Part shown: one piece after another, positions 42,079 through 49,979 of the stretch
Layout: each line of letters opens with the position of its first letter
Position numbering within the stretch: position 1 is the first letter of the stretch
Assembly (NCBI RefSeq): GCF_023074835.1
Contig: NZ_JALLGW010000002.1
Span: forward strand, 496,001 to 560,000
DNA length: 64,000 bases
Source of the DNA: Halomarina salina
GTDB lineage: Archaea; Halobacteriota; Halobacteria; Halobacteriales; Haloarculaceae
Direction: 5' to 3'
Notes under the pieces: generated by a model
What the model was told of the DNA's origin: nothing
Databases searched by the model: none
Seen by the model: the letters and a program-made list of their open reading frames with translations, nothing else
Program-made: the position numbers and the translations under genes

Positions 42079-42374
42079 GTACCGCGAACGAGTGTACCGA
42101 GTGAGCGAGGTGACTGAACCGTCGAGGGAGCGGAGCGACCGAGGTGGTGAGGGAGTCCTTTTGTCGCCAGAAATCTCCGATTTCTGGCTACTAACCAGAA
42201 CGGCGGAGCCGTTCTGGTGATGCGGTCAGAGCGCGGCGCGCTCTGACTGCCTGCAGACTCGCGGCGCGAGTCTGCGATGGTCGAGCTTTTGCACTGCCGG
42301 GGTCGCTGCGCGCGTGGCGGTGAAGCCGCCACGACGTGCGGTTGCGGGCCTCCGGCCCGCAACCCGACCCCGGC
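42079..42374. repeat. Large palindrome array filling the 42002-42392 intergenic region
   Basis: A GTACCGCGAACGA...GTGAGCGAGG stretch (42079-42110) and GAGCGGAGCGA (42128-42138) are followed by six short-loop hairpins. In order they are: 42167-42187 (9-bp arms, loop TCC), 42194-42218 (11 bp, GGA), 42225-42247 (10 bp, GGC), 42253-42275 (10 bp, GGC), 42314-42332 (GTGGCGG/CCGCCAC) and 42341-42363 (GTTGCGGGCC/GGCCCGCAAC, TCC). An outer stem GCCGGGGTCG (42296-42305) / CGACCCCGGC (42365-42374) encloses the last two. No gene is present. It lies just beyond the 3-prime end of the nucleotidyltransferase gene, so it would be its transcribed tail and may act as terminator or RNA-stability element. Confidence 0.75.
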
Positions 42375-42392
42375 GCGGGCATAAAAGGTCGT

Positions 42393-43349
42393 CTAGCAGA
42401 GCCGCGAGTACGACCCGACCAGCGAGTGGGTGAGGTCCTTGCCGTGGACCTCGGCGTGTTCGTCGACGATGGAGTCGACGATGTCGCTGTCCTCGATGGT
42501 CGCCTCGGGGAAGACGATGCTGTCGGTGAGCGAGACGTCCGTCAGTTCCGCGCCCGGCATGACGTGGACGTTGTCCCCCAGGTCGCAGTTCTCGACGACG
42601 GCGTCGTCGGCGATGCGGTTCTCGCCGTCGAGCGCCCACGCGACGGCCTCGCGGTAGGCGTCGGGCGTGCCGATGTCGAACCACGGCTCCTCGAACGAGT
42701 AGGCGTACACGGAGTCGTTGGCCTGGAGCCACTCGATGTACCAGCCCGGTTCGTCGGGGTTGTTGTCCCCCGAGAGGTACTCCGAGAACCGCACCGACTC
42801 CTGGGGGAACGCGTAGCAGCAGATGGAGACGAGCGTGCTCTTGGGGTCCTCGGGTTTCTCCTGGAAGTCGACGACGCGGTCGCCGTCGAGCGCGACCAGC
42901 CCGTAGGACTTCGCCTTCTCGCGGGAGCCGACGTCGTAGGCCGCGATTGTCGGCGCGTCCTGCTCCTCGTAGAAGTCGAGGAAGGTGCCCATCTCGAAGC
43001 CGATGAGGTTGTCACCGGCGACGACGAGCAGGTCGTCGTCGACCTCCTCGCGCTCGACGAGCTGGGCGAGCGCGCCGACGACGCCGAACTTCTCGGTCTC
43101 GGCGCTGGTGTCCTCGATAGAGAGTTCCGCCTTCTCGTAGTTCTTGTCGGCGATGTGCTCTTCGAAGGCGGGCGCGAACCGCTCGTTCGTCGAGAGGTAG
43201 ACCGTGTCGATCCGGTCGTCGGTCTCGAAGTCGGAGAGGAGTCTGTCGATGACCGTCGAGTCGCCGACGGGGAGGAGCATCTTGGGGCGGTGGCGCGTGA
43301 TAGGCCAGAGACGGGTGGCGTACCCACCCGCGAGAACGACCGCGTGCAT
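42393..43349 (-). CDS. Sugar-phosphate nucleotidyltransferase
   Basis: Makes an NDP-sugar from a sugar 1-phosphate and NTP. The N-terminal nucleotidyltransferase fold starts MHAVVLAGGYATRLWPITRHRPKMLLPV (nucleotide-binding loop GG-x-ATRL and the Lys of RPK). It continues with VVAGDNLIG (metal Asp), VDFQEKPEDPKS, YIEWLQAN and WFDIGTPDAYREA. The C-terminal 70 residues are hexapeptide-repeat beta-helix (NCDLGDNVHVMPGAELTDVSLTDSIVFPEATIEDSDIVDSIVDEHAEV). The pattern fits glucose-1-phosphate thymidylyl/uridylyl transferases of archaeal surface glycosylation. The 318-residue start is set by homology; open sequence upstream is antisense-like. No sugar-pathway neighbours. Confidence 0.92.
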   Translation of the reverse strand: MHAVVLAGGYATRLWPITRHRPKMLLPVGDSTVIDRLLSDFETDDRIDTVYLSTNERFAPAFEEHIADKNYEKAELSIEDTSAETEKFGVVGALAQLVEREEVDDDLLVVAGDNLIGFEMGTFLDFYEEQDAPTIAAYDVGSREKAKSYGLVALDGDRVVDFQEKPEDPKSTLVSICCYAFPQESVRFSEYLSGDNNPDEPGWYIEWLQANDSVYAYSFEEPWFDIGTPDAYREAVAWALDGENRIADDAVVENCDLGDNVHVMPGAELTDVSLTDSIVFPEATIEDSDIVDSIVDEHAEVHGKDLTHSLVGSYSRLC

Positions 43350-43477
43350 GTGTGGCGCGACAGTTGCCGCCGTGATAGGCGTTGCGCCTTCCACGTCGAC
43401 CCGGCGACAGACCCTCCCGAACCGCCCACTCTCACCGCCCGAACACGTATATCGTCGGACGTGGTACCGGACCTCGT

Positions 43478-43768
43478 ATGCGCGCCGAGGAGGAGACGAC
43501 GCGCCAGCGTATCGCCGACCGCCTCCGCGACGACCCCGCGCCCGCCGGTGCCCTCGCCCGCGAGTTCGGCGTCCGGACGGCGACGGTGTTCTCGCACGTC
43601 GAACACATCTCGAAGTCACTCGACCCGAGCGACGAGCAACTGCTGGCCGCGCCGCCGGAGTGTCGGGACTGCGGGTTCACCGACTTCGACGACCTGATCA
43701 ACCGCCCCTCTCGCTGCCCGGAGTGCAAGAGCGAGAGCGTCGACGAACCGGTGTTCACCATCGAGTAG
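43478..43768 (+). CDS. HTH + Zn-ribbon transcriptional regulator (COG3357-like)
   Basis: A 96-residue predicted regulator. A winged-helix domain occupies the first 55 residues (TRQRIADRLRDDPAPAGALAREFGVRTATVFSHVEHISKSL), followed by a C-terminal zinc ribbon with CRDCGF and CPEC. This HTH-ribbon fusion is an archaeal family of unknown target. A TATATC-containing box (43444-43452) is about 29 bases before the ATG, so a leaderless transcript is likely. Divergent from the nucleotidyltransferase gene, a possible target. Confidence 0.85.
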   Translation: MRAEEETTRQRIADRLRDDPAPAGALAREFGVRTATVFSHVEHISKSLDPSDEQLLAAPPECRDCGFTDFDDLINRPSRCPECKSESVDEPVFTIE

Positions 43769-43881
43769 GCCGTCATCGGTCGACAATCGAGGGGACCGTC
43801 GGGTCGAGAGGACCTGCGTCGACTGGTGGGGTACGGCGACCGAGCGTCAGTTAGCGTGACGGCGAACAGTGAGCAGTCGCC

Positions 43882-44601
43882 TCACCCGGTCGTCGGGAGT
43901 TCGACGGCCACTTCGTTCTCCCGGAGAAACGGCGGCGTCAGCGGCGGGTCGTACTGGAACACCACCGGGTCGCTCGCCGGGGTGAGGTCGTGTTCGGCGA
44001 GCGTCGACAGCAGCGCACGCTCCTCGCCCCGCGTTCGGTCGTCGGTCGCCCACCACGAGAACGGGCGGACGGCGAGGCGTCGCGGCGGTTGCGCCCGGAG
44101 CGCGACCTGAGAGTTCGTCGGCCGAGGGGCGGAGGCACCGGTGTAGGAGTCAGGGAGGTAGAACCCCATCGTCACCCGGTCGCCGACGGTCGCCGACCGG
44201 ACCGGGGACGTGGTCGCCACGGACATCCCGTGGAGGCGAATCGGTGCGGTCGCTCGCCTCGCACCGGTCGCGGCCGTCGCTGTCGCTGCGCTCGTCACAG
44301 CGCCGGTCGCGCCACGTCCCTCGGCGTACGACCGGACGGGCGCGGTCATCGACACGTCCGTCCGGGACTCGTTGGCGCCGGAGAGGTAGCGGGCCAGTCG
44401 GTCGAACGCCTCGGGTTCGGACGCTGCGGTCGTCTCGACCACGACGAGGGCGGGGTACTCACGTATCTCGACGCCGTCGACCGTCCGGACCGTCGTGAAC
44501 GGCACCCGCTCGGTCGAGCGCTTCGTGTACGCACCCCACCCGACCCAGGCGGTCAGGAGGCCGAGCGTAGCGGCCACTGCCAGTCCGGTCTTCCGACCCA
44601 T
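43882..44601 (-). CDS. SOUL-family heme-binding-like protein
   Basis: A 239-residue SOUL/HBP-fold protein anchored or exported by one N-terminal hydrophobic segment (GLAVAATLGLLTAWVGWGAYT). The core has VPFTTVRTVDGVEIREYPALVVVETTA, the SOUL opening strands, then FDRLARYLSGANESRTDVSMTAPV and the C-terminal VAVELP. An Ala/Thr-rich insertion (about residues 95-120) separates two strands and looks disordered. The family binds tetrapyrroles in some eukaryotic members, while archaeal roles are unknown. ATG start. Confidence 0.85.
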   Translation of the reverse strand: MGRKTGLAVAATLGLLTAWVGWGAYTKRSTERVPFTTVRTVDGVEIREYPALVVVETTAASEPEAFDRLARYLSGANESRTDVSMTAPVRSYAEGRGATGAVTSAATATAATGARRATAPIRLHGMSVATTSPVRSATVGDRVTMGFYLPDSYTGASAPRPTNSQVALRAQPPRRLAVRPFSWWATDDRTRGEERALLSTLAEHDLTPASDPVVFQYDPPLTPPFLRENEVAVELPTTG

Positions 44602-44716
44602 GGCAGGCGTACGCAGGGCTGGACGATAAACCGGCGGTAGGAGCCGTCAAGCGGCTGGATAGTCCCACTTCGAGGGTCGTCGTCGGGGGCCACGTCGACG
44701 GGGCGTCGCCACCCGC

Positions 44717-45142
44717 TCAGAAGTCGATTCGGCTCCCGGTCGAGAGGTCGTGGTCGCCCGAGGGGCCGAGGCCGTCGAACTCGTAGCCGTCCTCGCCGAG
44801 GTACACCGCGCCGTCCTCGACCGTCACGTCGATTGCGTCGAGGTACGCGCCCTCACAGGGGCCGTGCGTGCACTGCCCGCTCCCCTTCTCGAACGTCGCG
44901 GCGTGGCGCTGACAGAGCACCTCGCCGTCGCGGACGGCCGCGCCCGACCCCTTGTCGAGGCGCACGTCGGTCCAGTGCTGGCAGTAGTTCTTCCACGCGT
45001 GGACCGCGTCGCTCGCCTCGGACTCGCCGCCGAGTCGTACGAGGAAGGCCTCCTCGCGGTCGAAGCCGTCGCGGATGGTGAACAGCAGCGTGCCGTCGGT
45101 GGGAACCTCGGAGACGGCGGCGATGCGTCGGTCCTCGTCCAT
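44717..45142 (-). CDS. Rieske [2Fe-2S] ferredoxin-like protein
   Basis: A 141-residue soluble Rieske-domain protein. Cluster ligands are visible as Cys54-x-His56 (NYCQHW) and Cys77-x2-His80 (LCQRH), with GPCEGAYLDAIDVTVEDGAVYL after them. The second box lacks the classical disulphide cysteines of high-potential Rieske proteins, so it resembles dioxygenase-type or assimilatory ferredoxins. There is no membrane anchor. It probably passes electrons to an unidentified oxygenase or reductase; neighbours do not reveal it. Confidence 0.85.
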   Translation of the reverse strand: MDEDRRIAAVSEVPTDGTLLFTIRDGFDREEAFLVRLGGESEASDAVHAWKNYCQHWTDVRLDKGSGAAVRDGEVLCQRHAATFEKGSGQCTHGPCEGAYLDAIDVTVEDGAVYLGEDGYEFDGLGPSGDHDLSTGSRIDF

Positions 45143-45257
45143 GGACGCGATAGCGGGCCGGTGCGGTCAAGCGTTCTGATTCCCGCAGCCGAGAGAGTCA
45201 GTCGGACCGACTGCCGCGAGCGCGCCACCTTTCTGCCGCCCGTGACAACGACGGCCC

Positions 45258-46337
45258 ATGACGACGCTGCTCATCTACGGCGCGTACGGCTACACCGGGC
45301 GACTCGTCACCGACCGCGCGGTCGACGAACTCGACGCCGACCTCGTGCTCGCCGGTCGCTCGCCGTCGAAGCTCGAACCGCTGGCCGACGAGCACGACCT
45401 GCCCTCGCGGGCGTTCACGCTCGACCATCGGCGCGTGGTCGAACGTCACCTCGACGGCGTAGACGCGGTGCTCAACTGCGCCGGCCCGTTCTCGCGGACC
45501 GCGGACTCGCTGGTCGACGCCTGCGTCGAGACCGGCACGGACTACCTCGACATCACGGGCGAGATCGAGGTGTTCGAGGCGCTGGCCGCCCGCGACGCCG
45601 AGGCCGAAGAGGCAGACATCGCCGTCCTGCCGGGCGTCGGGTTCGACGTCGTGCCGACGGACTGCCTCGCCGCCCACCTCGCCGAGGCGCTGCCCGACGC
45701 CACCGAACTCTCGCTCGGGTTCCAGGCGTTCGGGTCGTTCTCGCGGGGGACCGTCCGGACCGCCGTCGAGTCCATCGGCGAGGGGGGCGCGATTCGCCGG
45801 GATGGCCGCGTCACGGCCGTCTCGTCGGTCCACGAGACCCGCCGCATCGACTTCGGGAACGGCGAGACGCTGGCCGTGACGATACCGTGGGGCGACGTGG
45901 CGACGGCGTACCACTCGACGGGCGTCCCGAACGTGCAGGTGTTCACGGCCGTCCCGGAGCGAGCGGTACAGGCGCTCGACGCGACGGACCGCCTCGCGCC
46001 CCTCCTCGACCGCGAGTGGGTCCAGCGGACGCTGTCGGCGGTCGTCGACCGGACCATGGTCGGCCCCGACGCGGACGAGCGCGAGGAGGGGAAGGCACTG
46101 GTGTGGGGCGAGATAGGGGATGGCGAGGAGACGTACGAAGCCCGCCTCCGGACGCCCGAGACGTACACGCTGACCGCGATGACCGCGGTGGAGGCGGCCC
46201 GACGCACGCTCGCCGGCGAGACGCCGACGGGCTACCAGACGCCCTCCTCGGCGTTCGGAGCCGACTTCGTCACCCAGTTCGAGGGCGTCGAGCGAGAGGA
46301 CGCACGGCCGGTCGGCACGACCGTGAGCGACGACTGA
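45258..46337 (+). CDS. Saccharopine dehydrogenase-like reductase
   Basis: A 359-residue NAD(P)-binding protein of the saccharopine dehydrogenase/trans-acting enoyl reductase group. The N-terminal Rossmann motif is GAYGYTG (8-14). AVLNCAGPFSRTADSLVDACVETGTDYLDITGE, LPGVGFDVVPTDCLAAHLAEAL and GSFSRGTVRTAVESI are characteristic of the enoyl-reductase-like branch. TMTAVEAARRTLAGETPTGYQTPSSAFG closes the protein. Homologues are often linked to lipid metabolism, for example geranylgeranyl or polyketide lipids, but the substrate here is unknown. Divergent from the Rieske gene with 115 bases between. Confidence 0.82.
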   Translation: MTTLLIYGAYGYTGRLVTDRAVDELDADLVLAGRSPSKLEPLADEHDLPSRAFTLDHRRVVERHLDGVDAVLNCAGPFSRTADSLVDACVETGTDYLDITGEIEVFEALAARDAEAEEADIAVLPGVGFDVVPTDCLAAHLAEALPDATELSLGFQAFGSFSRGTVRTAVESIGEGGAIRRDGRVTAVSSVHETRRIDFGNGETLAVTIPWGDVATAYHSTGVPNVQVFTAVPERAVQALDATDRLAPLLDREWVQRTLSAVVDRTMVGPDADEREEGKALVWGEIGDGEETYEARLRTPETYTLTAMTAVEAARRTLAGETPTGYQTPSSAFGADFVTQFEGVEREDARPVGTTVSDD

Positions 46338-46408
46338 ACCGGTCGCCCGGTCTCCCCCCGTCGCTCTCTCTCCCCCGGTCTCGCCCGGCCACGCCTCGCG
46401 CTCCCCGT

Positions 46409-47293
46409 TCAGCCCCCGTAACAGCGCCGTTCGACCAGGTCGTCGTACAGTCGCTGGAGCAGTCGCGTCACCGGCCCGGCACCCATCTCGATGCCGTCGA
46501 CGGTCGCTATCGGCCGCACCTCCCACGTCGTGTTGGTGAGGAACGCCTCGTCGGCCTCGCGGACGTCATCTGGCGTGTACTGCCCCGTCTCGACCGGAAA
46601 CGACTCGCCCTCGGCGAGGTCGAGGACGGTTCGACGGGTGATGCCCGGCAGGAGCGACCCTTCAGCGGGCGTCTTCAGCGTCCCGTCGTCGACGAAGAAC
46701 AGGTTCGACGACGACCCCTCGGCGACGTACCCCTCCGCGTCGCGCAGCAGCGCCTCGTCCGGCCGGTAGGCGTCGCTCGACGCGCGCCGGAGTTCGAGAC
46801 GCGCGAGGATGCTGTTGAGGTAGTTGTGCGTCTTCGCGTCCGGCGGGAGGGCGCTCGCGTCCGGCTTTCGCGTCTTCACCGACTGGACGACGGCGTGGCC
46901 GTCCCAGACGCGCTCGCCACCCGCTGCCGGTCGGCCGCCCCGCGGGAGGTCCGTCACCACGACGACCACCGTCGGGTCCACCTCCTCCCGAGGCGTGAGC
47001 TTCCCCGGCTGGACGCCGCGCGAGACGGAGACCCGGACGTACGCGTCGTCGAGGTCGTTGGCGTCGAGCGTCTCCGCGACCCGAACCGCGAGGTCCGCGG
47101 GCACCGCCTCGGGCATCCCGAGCGTCTCGCAGGTGCGTTCGAGGCGCTCGGCGTGGGCGTCCCACGCGAACACCTCGCCGCCGTAGGCCCGACACGTCTC
47201 GAAGGCCGCGTCGCCGTAGCGCCAGCCCCGGTCCTCGACGGAGACGGTCGCCCGCTCCCGGTCGACGAGTTCGCCGTCGACGTGGTACTGCAT
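46409..47293 (-). CDS. pabC: Aminotransferase class IV, probable aminodeoxychorismate lyase
   Basis: A PLP fold-type IV enzyme of 294 residues. The PLP lysine is Lys154 in DAKTHNYLNSILARLE, and VSVEDRGWRYGDAAFETCRAYGG, EALLRDAEGYVAEGSSSNLFFVDDG and LLPGITRRTVLDLA are family motifs. It would split 4-amino-4-deoxychorismate into p-aminobenzoate and pyruvate. Sequence alone does not exclude a branched-chain or D-amino-acid aminotransferase. Its position as the third gene after a chorismate-binding enzyme and glutamine amidotransferase makes PabC the best call. The start is at MQYHVDGELVDRER; upstream open sequence is unrelated. Confidence 0.82.
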   Translation of the reverse strand: MQYHVDGELVDRERATVSVEDRGWRYGDAAFETCRAYGGEVFAWDAHAERLERTCETLGMPEAVPADLAVRVAETLDANDLDDAYVRVSVSRGVQPGKLTPREEVDPTVVVVVTDLPRGGRPAAGGERVWDGHAVVQSVKTRKPDASALPPDAKTHNYLNSILARLELRRASSDAYRPDEALLRDAEGYVAEGSSSNLFFVDDGTLKTPAEGSLLPGITRRTVLDLAEGESFPVETGQYTPDDVREADEAFLTNTTWEVRPIATVDGIEMGAGPVTRLLQRLYDDLVERRCYGG

Positions 47294-47384
47294 GGGCGGG
47301 GCTACCGGGGGACGGGACTTGGCCGTACCGCGTTCGTCTCGCGGGCGGTCGTCGGTGAACGACCAGAGGACGACCAGAGGACGA

Positions 47385-48029
47385 CTACAGCACGTCGCCG
47401 ACCGCCGGTGCCTCGGGCGCGTCTGCCTCGGGCCACTCGCCGCGCACCGCCCGCGCACAGAAGTTCCACACCATCCGGCGACCGCCGTCGGTGAGGATAC
47501 TTTCGGGGTGGAACTGGACGCCGACGTGGGGGCGCTCGTGGTGCCGGACCGCCATCAGCGTCCCGTCTGCGGTGTGAGCGGTCGGTTCGAGGGTCCTGGC
47601 GGCGCTGAGGTCCCCCGTCGCGCAGAGCGAGTGGTACCGCCCGACCGCGAGTTCGTCGGGCAGTCCGGCGAAGACGCCGTGTCCGTCGTGGGTGACCGTC
47701 GAGGGCTTGCCGTGGACCACCTCGGGCGCGTGGCCGACCGCGACGCCGCTGGCGACGCAGAGCGCCTGGTGACCGAGACAGACGCCGAGCGCGGGATACG
47801 GCAGGTCGAACACGTCGACGGAGACGCCCGCCTCCTCCGGCGTGCCGGGGCCGGGCGAGACGACGATACCCTCCGGGTCGAGGTCACGGACGGCCGCCGC
47901 GTCGAGCGCGTCGTTCCGCCGGACGACGATGTCCTCGTAGGGGTCGCGGTCGAGGTTCAGGAGCGCCTCCCCGACGAACTGCACGAGGTTGTACGCGAAC
48001 GAGTCGTAGTTGTCGACGACCAGAATCAT
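47385..48029 (-). CDS. pabA: Glutamine amidotransferase of ADC/anthranilate synthase
   Basis: Class I glutamine amidotransferase supplying ammonia to its chorismate-using partner. MILVVDNYDSFAYNLVQFVGE is the start. The nucleophile is Cys84 in GVCLGHQAL, with His174 and Glu176 in VQFHPES, and SPGPGTPEEAGVS is the oxyanion region. The 214-residue length is standard. TrpG and PabA cannot be separated by motif; the adjacent pabC-like gene favours p-aminobenzoate synthesis. It is separated from pabB by 186 bases of repeat-rich DNA and followed by pabC after 91 bases. Confidence 0.88.
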   Translation of the reverse strand: MILVVDNYDSFAYNLVQFVGEALLNLDRDPYEDIVVRRNDALDAAAVRDLDPEGIVVSPGPGTPEEAGVSVDVFDLPYPALGVCLGHQALCVASGVAVGHAPEVVHGKPSTVTHDGHGVFAGLPDELAVGRYHSLCATGDLSAARTLEPTAHTADGTLMAVRHHERPHVGVQFHPESILTDGGRRMVWNFCARAVRGEWPEADAPEAPAVGDVL

Positions 48030-48215
48030 GGCTCTGGAGTACTCGTTGCAGTCTCTGTCTTCGAAATCGTCGAGAACACCTCCGAAGCCCTCGCGGTCTG
48101 CGCTCCCGGGACTCGCTGCGCGCCTCGCTCGCGATCGCTCGCTCGGTGCTCGCTTCGTCCGGGTTCCCGCAGACCGCTCGCCCTTCGATTCCGCCAGGAC
48201 CGCACCCGCACTGGG
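48030..48215. repeat. Repeat-rich spacer between pabB and pabA
   Basis: This gap of 186 bases interrupts an otherwise tight set of same-strand genes. It contains GGGACTCGCTGCGCGCCTCG and a run of CTCGCTCGCGATCGCTCGCTC with GCTCGCTTCGTCC, the same degenerate CGCTCGCTTCG motif as in the other repeat clusters read on the opposite strand. It also has the imperfect arms GCGGTCTGC / GCAGACCGC (48089-48097 and 48170-48178), 9 bp and perfectly complementary, enclosing about 70 bases. No gene seen. Confidence 0.5.
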
Positions 48216-49832
48216 TCACCCATCGCTCTCACCCTCCACGCGCAGGTTTCGGGACTCGACGGCGGTGTCGAGGGCCTTCACGAGCGCACGGCCCTTCGCC
48301 AGCGTCTCCTCGAACTCGGCGTCCGGGTCGGAGTCGTGGACGATGCCCGCGCCGACCCGGAGGCGGTACTCGTCGTCGGGGCGCGCGAGCGTCCGGATGA
48401 CGATGTTGAGCGTCGCGCGGTCGTCGAAGCCGAACACGCCGATAGAGCCGGTGTAGGGACCGCGGCGGGTCGGCTCCACCTCGTCGATGAGTTCCATCGT
48501 CCGGGGTTTCGGCGCGCCGGTGATGGTGCCGCCGGGGAAGACGGCCGCGACGGCGTCGGCGAGGGTCCGGTCCTCCCGGAGGCGACCCTCGACGAGCGAG
48601 ACGAGGTGCATCACCTCCGAGTAGCGGTCGACGCGTCGGTACTCGCTGACCGCGACGCTGCCGAACCGGCTCACCTTCCCGAGGTCGTTGCGTTCGAGGT
48701 CCACCAGCATCGCGTGCTCGGCGCGCTCCTTCTCGTCGCCGAGCAGTTCGGCTTCGAGGGCGTCGTCCTCCTCGGGCGTCGCACCGCGAGGGCGCGTTCC
48801 CGCGATGGGTTCGGTGAGCAGCCGCGTTCCGCCGGACTCGTCGTCGCTCTCACTGTCACCGGCACCCGACTCGCCGACCGGTTCGGCGTGGAGCAGGAGT
48901 TCCGGACTCGCGCTGACGAGGTCGCAGGACGGGAACTCCACGAGCGCGGAGTACGGCGCGGGGTTCACCTCGCGGAGCGCCGCGTAGGCGTCGACCGGGT
49001 GGACGGCGGCCGGCGCGCGCAACCGCTGGGAGACGTTCGTCTGGAACGTCTCGCCGTCGCGGATGGCGCGCTTGATGGTCCGGACGCGGTCGGCGAACTC
49101 CCCGGGCGTGCAGTCGCTCTCGAACTCGACGGTTCCGGCCGCACCGCCCTCGTGCTCACCCGCGTCGACCGGCGGCGCGCCGACCGCCGGGTCGCCCTCC
49201 GTCATCGCCTCGACGAGGTCGCGAGCGCGTTCGAGACCCCGGTCGTAGGCCGCCTCGAGCGACGCGGTGTCGCCCCTGTCGGTCGCTTCGGGCGCGTCGG
49301 CCGCGTCGGCTGCCCCGTGGACGACCGGACAGGCGGTGACCCGAACCTCCGTCTCGCCGTCGTGGGGGTCGCGCCACGTGGCGACGCGGTCGAAGGTGCC
49401 GACTTCGAGGTGCGGGTACGGTGTGTCGCGGACCGCGTGAGTCGGCAGGTCCTCCAGTTCGCGGGCCACGTCGTAGGAGAGCCAGCCGAACAGGCCACAC
49501 GGGTACGGGACGGTGCAGTCGCCGCGGGCGAGGCGCGTGTCGTCGAGGAGGCGTTCGAGGACCGGCAGCGCCGCCGCGTCGGACGAGACCGTCGTGGTCG
49601 AGACGGGGTCGGTGGCGAGGTAGCCCCAGCCTTCCGCGCCGCCGGAGGTTTCCAGGAACACGCAGTGGTCGCCGTCGCGCGCCCGTCGGTAGGCGTCAAA
49701 CGGGTCGACGCGGACCCGGAGTTCGACCGGGACGCGGAGTCGACTCGCACGGGACTGGGCCGAGCGGTCGGCACCGGCGAGTGCGTCGCTCGCCGTGGCG
49801 ACGAACGTCTCGCGGTCGGTGACGACGCGCAT
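48216..49832 (-). CDS. pabB: Chorismate-binding aminodeoxychorismate/anthranilate synthase component I
   Basis: Aminates chorismate with ammonia from the amidotransferase encoded next. The TrpE/PabB catalytic domain is complete: FQTNVSQRL, SPELLL, PIAGTRPRG, EHAMLVDLERNDLG, VMHLVSLVEG, FPGGTITGAPKPRTMELI and VGAGIVHDSDPDAEFEET. The N-terminal domain is about 200 residues. The PIAGT box has Ala344 where E. coli PabB has the catalytic Lys (PIKGT), the anthranilate-synthase state, so sequence and context disagree. A GTG immediately precedes the ATG used here. Upstream are aroE and an HhH protein on the same strand. Confidence 0.88.
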   Translation of the reverse strand: MRVVTDRETFVATASDALAGADRSAQSRASRLRVPVELRVRVDPFDAYRRARDGDHCVFLETSGGAEGWGYLATDPVSTTTVSSDAAALPVLERLLDDTRLARGDCTVPYPCGLFGWLSYDVARELEDLPTHAVRDTPYPHLEVGTFDRVATWRDPHDGETEVRVTACPVVHGAADAADAPEATDRGDTASLEAAYDRGLERARDLVEAMTEGDPAVGAPPVDAGEHEGGAAGTVEFESDCTPGEFADRVRTIKRAIRDGETFQTNVSQRLRAPAAVHPVDAYAALREVNPAPYSALVEFPSCDLVSASPELLLHAEPVGESGAGDSESDDESGGTRLLTEPIAGTRPRGATPEEDDALEAELLGDEKERAEHAMLVDLERNDLGKVSRFGSVAVSEYRRVDRYSEVMHLVSLVEGRLREDRTLADAVAAVFPGGTITGAPKPRTMELIDEVEPTRRGPYTGSIGVFGFDDRATLNIVIRTLARPDDEYRLRVGAGIVHDSDPDAEFEETLAKGRALVKALDTAVESRNLRVEGESDG

Positions 49833-49979
49833 CACCTCGAGAACTGGTGGGGTTCGCTATCGGCGTTTCGGTACCGGGAGGTCCGGAGACCGGAACGGTC
49901 CGATACCAGGACGGTTCGGCCAGACGGCTCTCGTCGTTCCGACGACCGGCAGAAGCGGAGTTCGTGGCCGGGTCGTCGC

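Noticed and set aside
42079-42374. CRISPR array
   Set aside because: The hairpins have no repeat of constant sequence alternating with equal-length unique spacers, and no cas genes are nearby.
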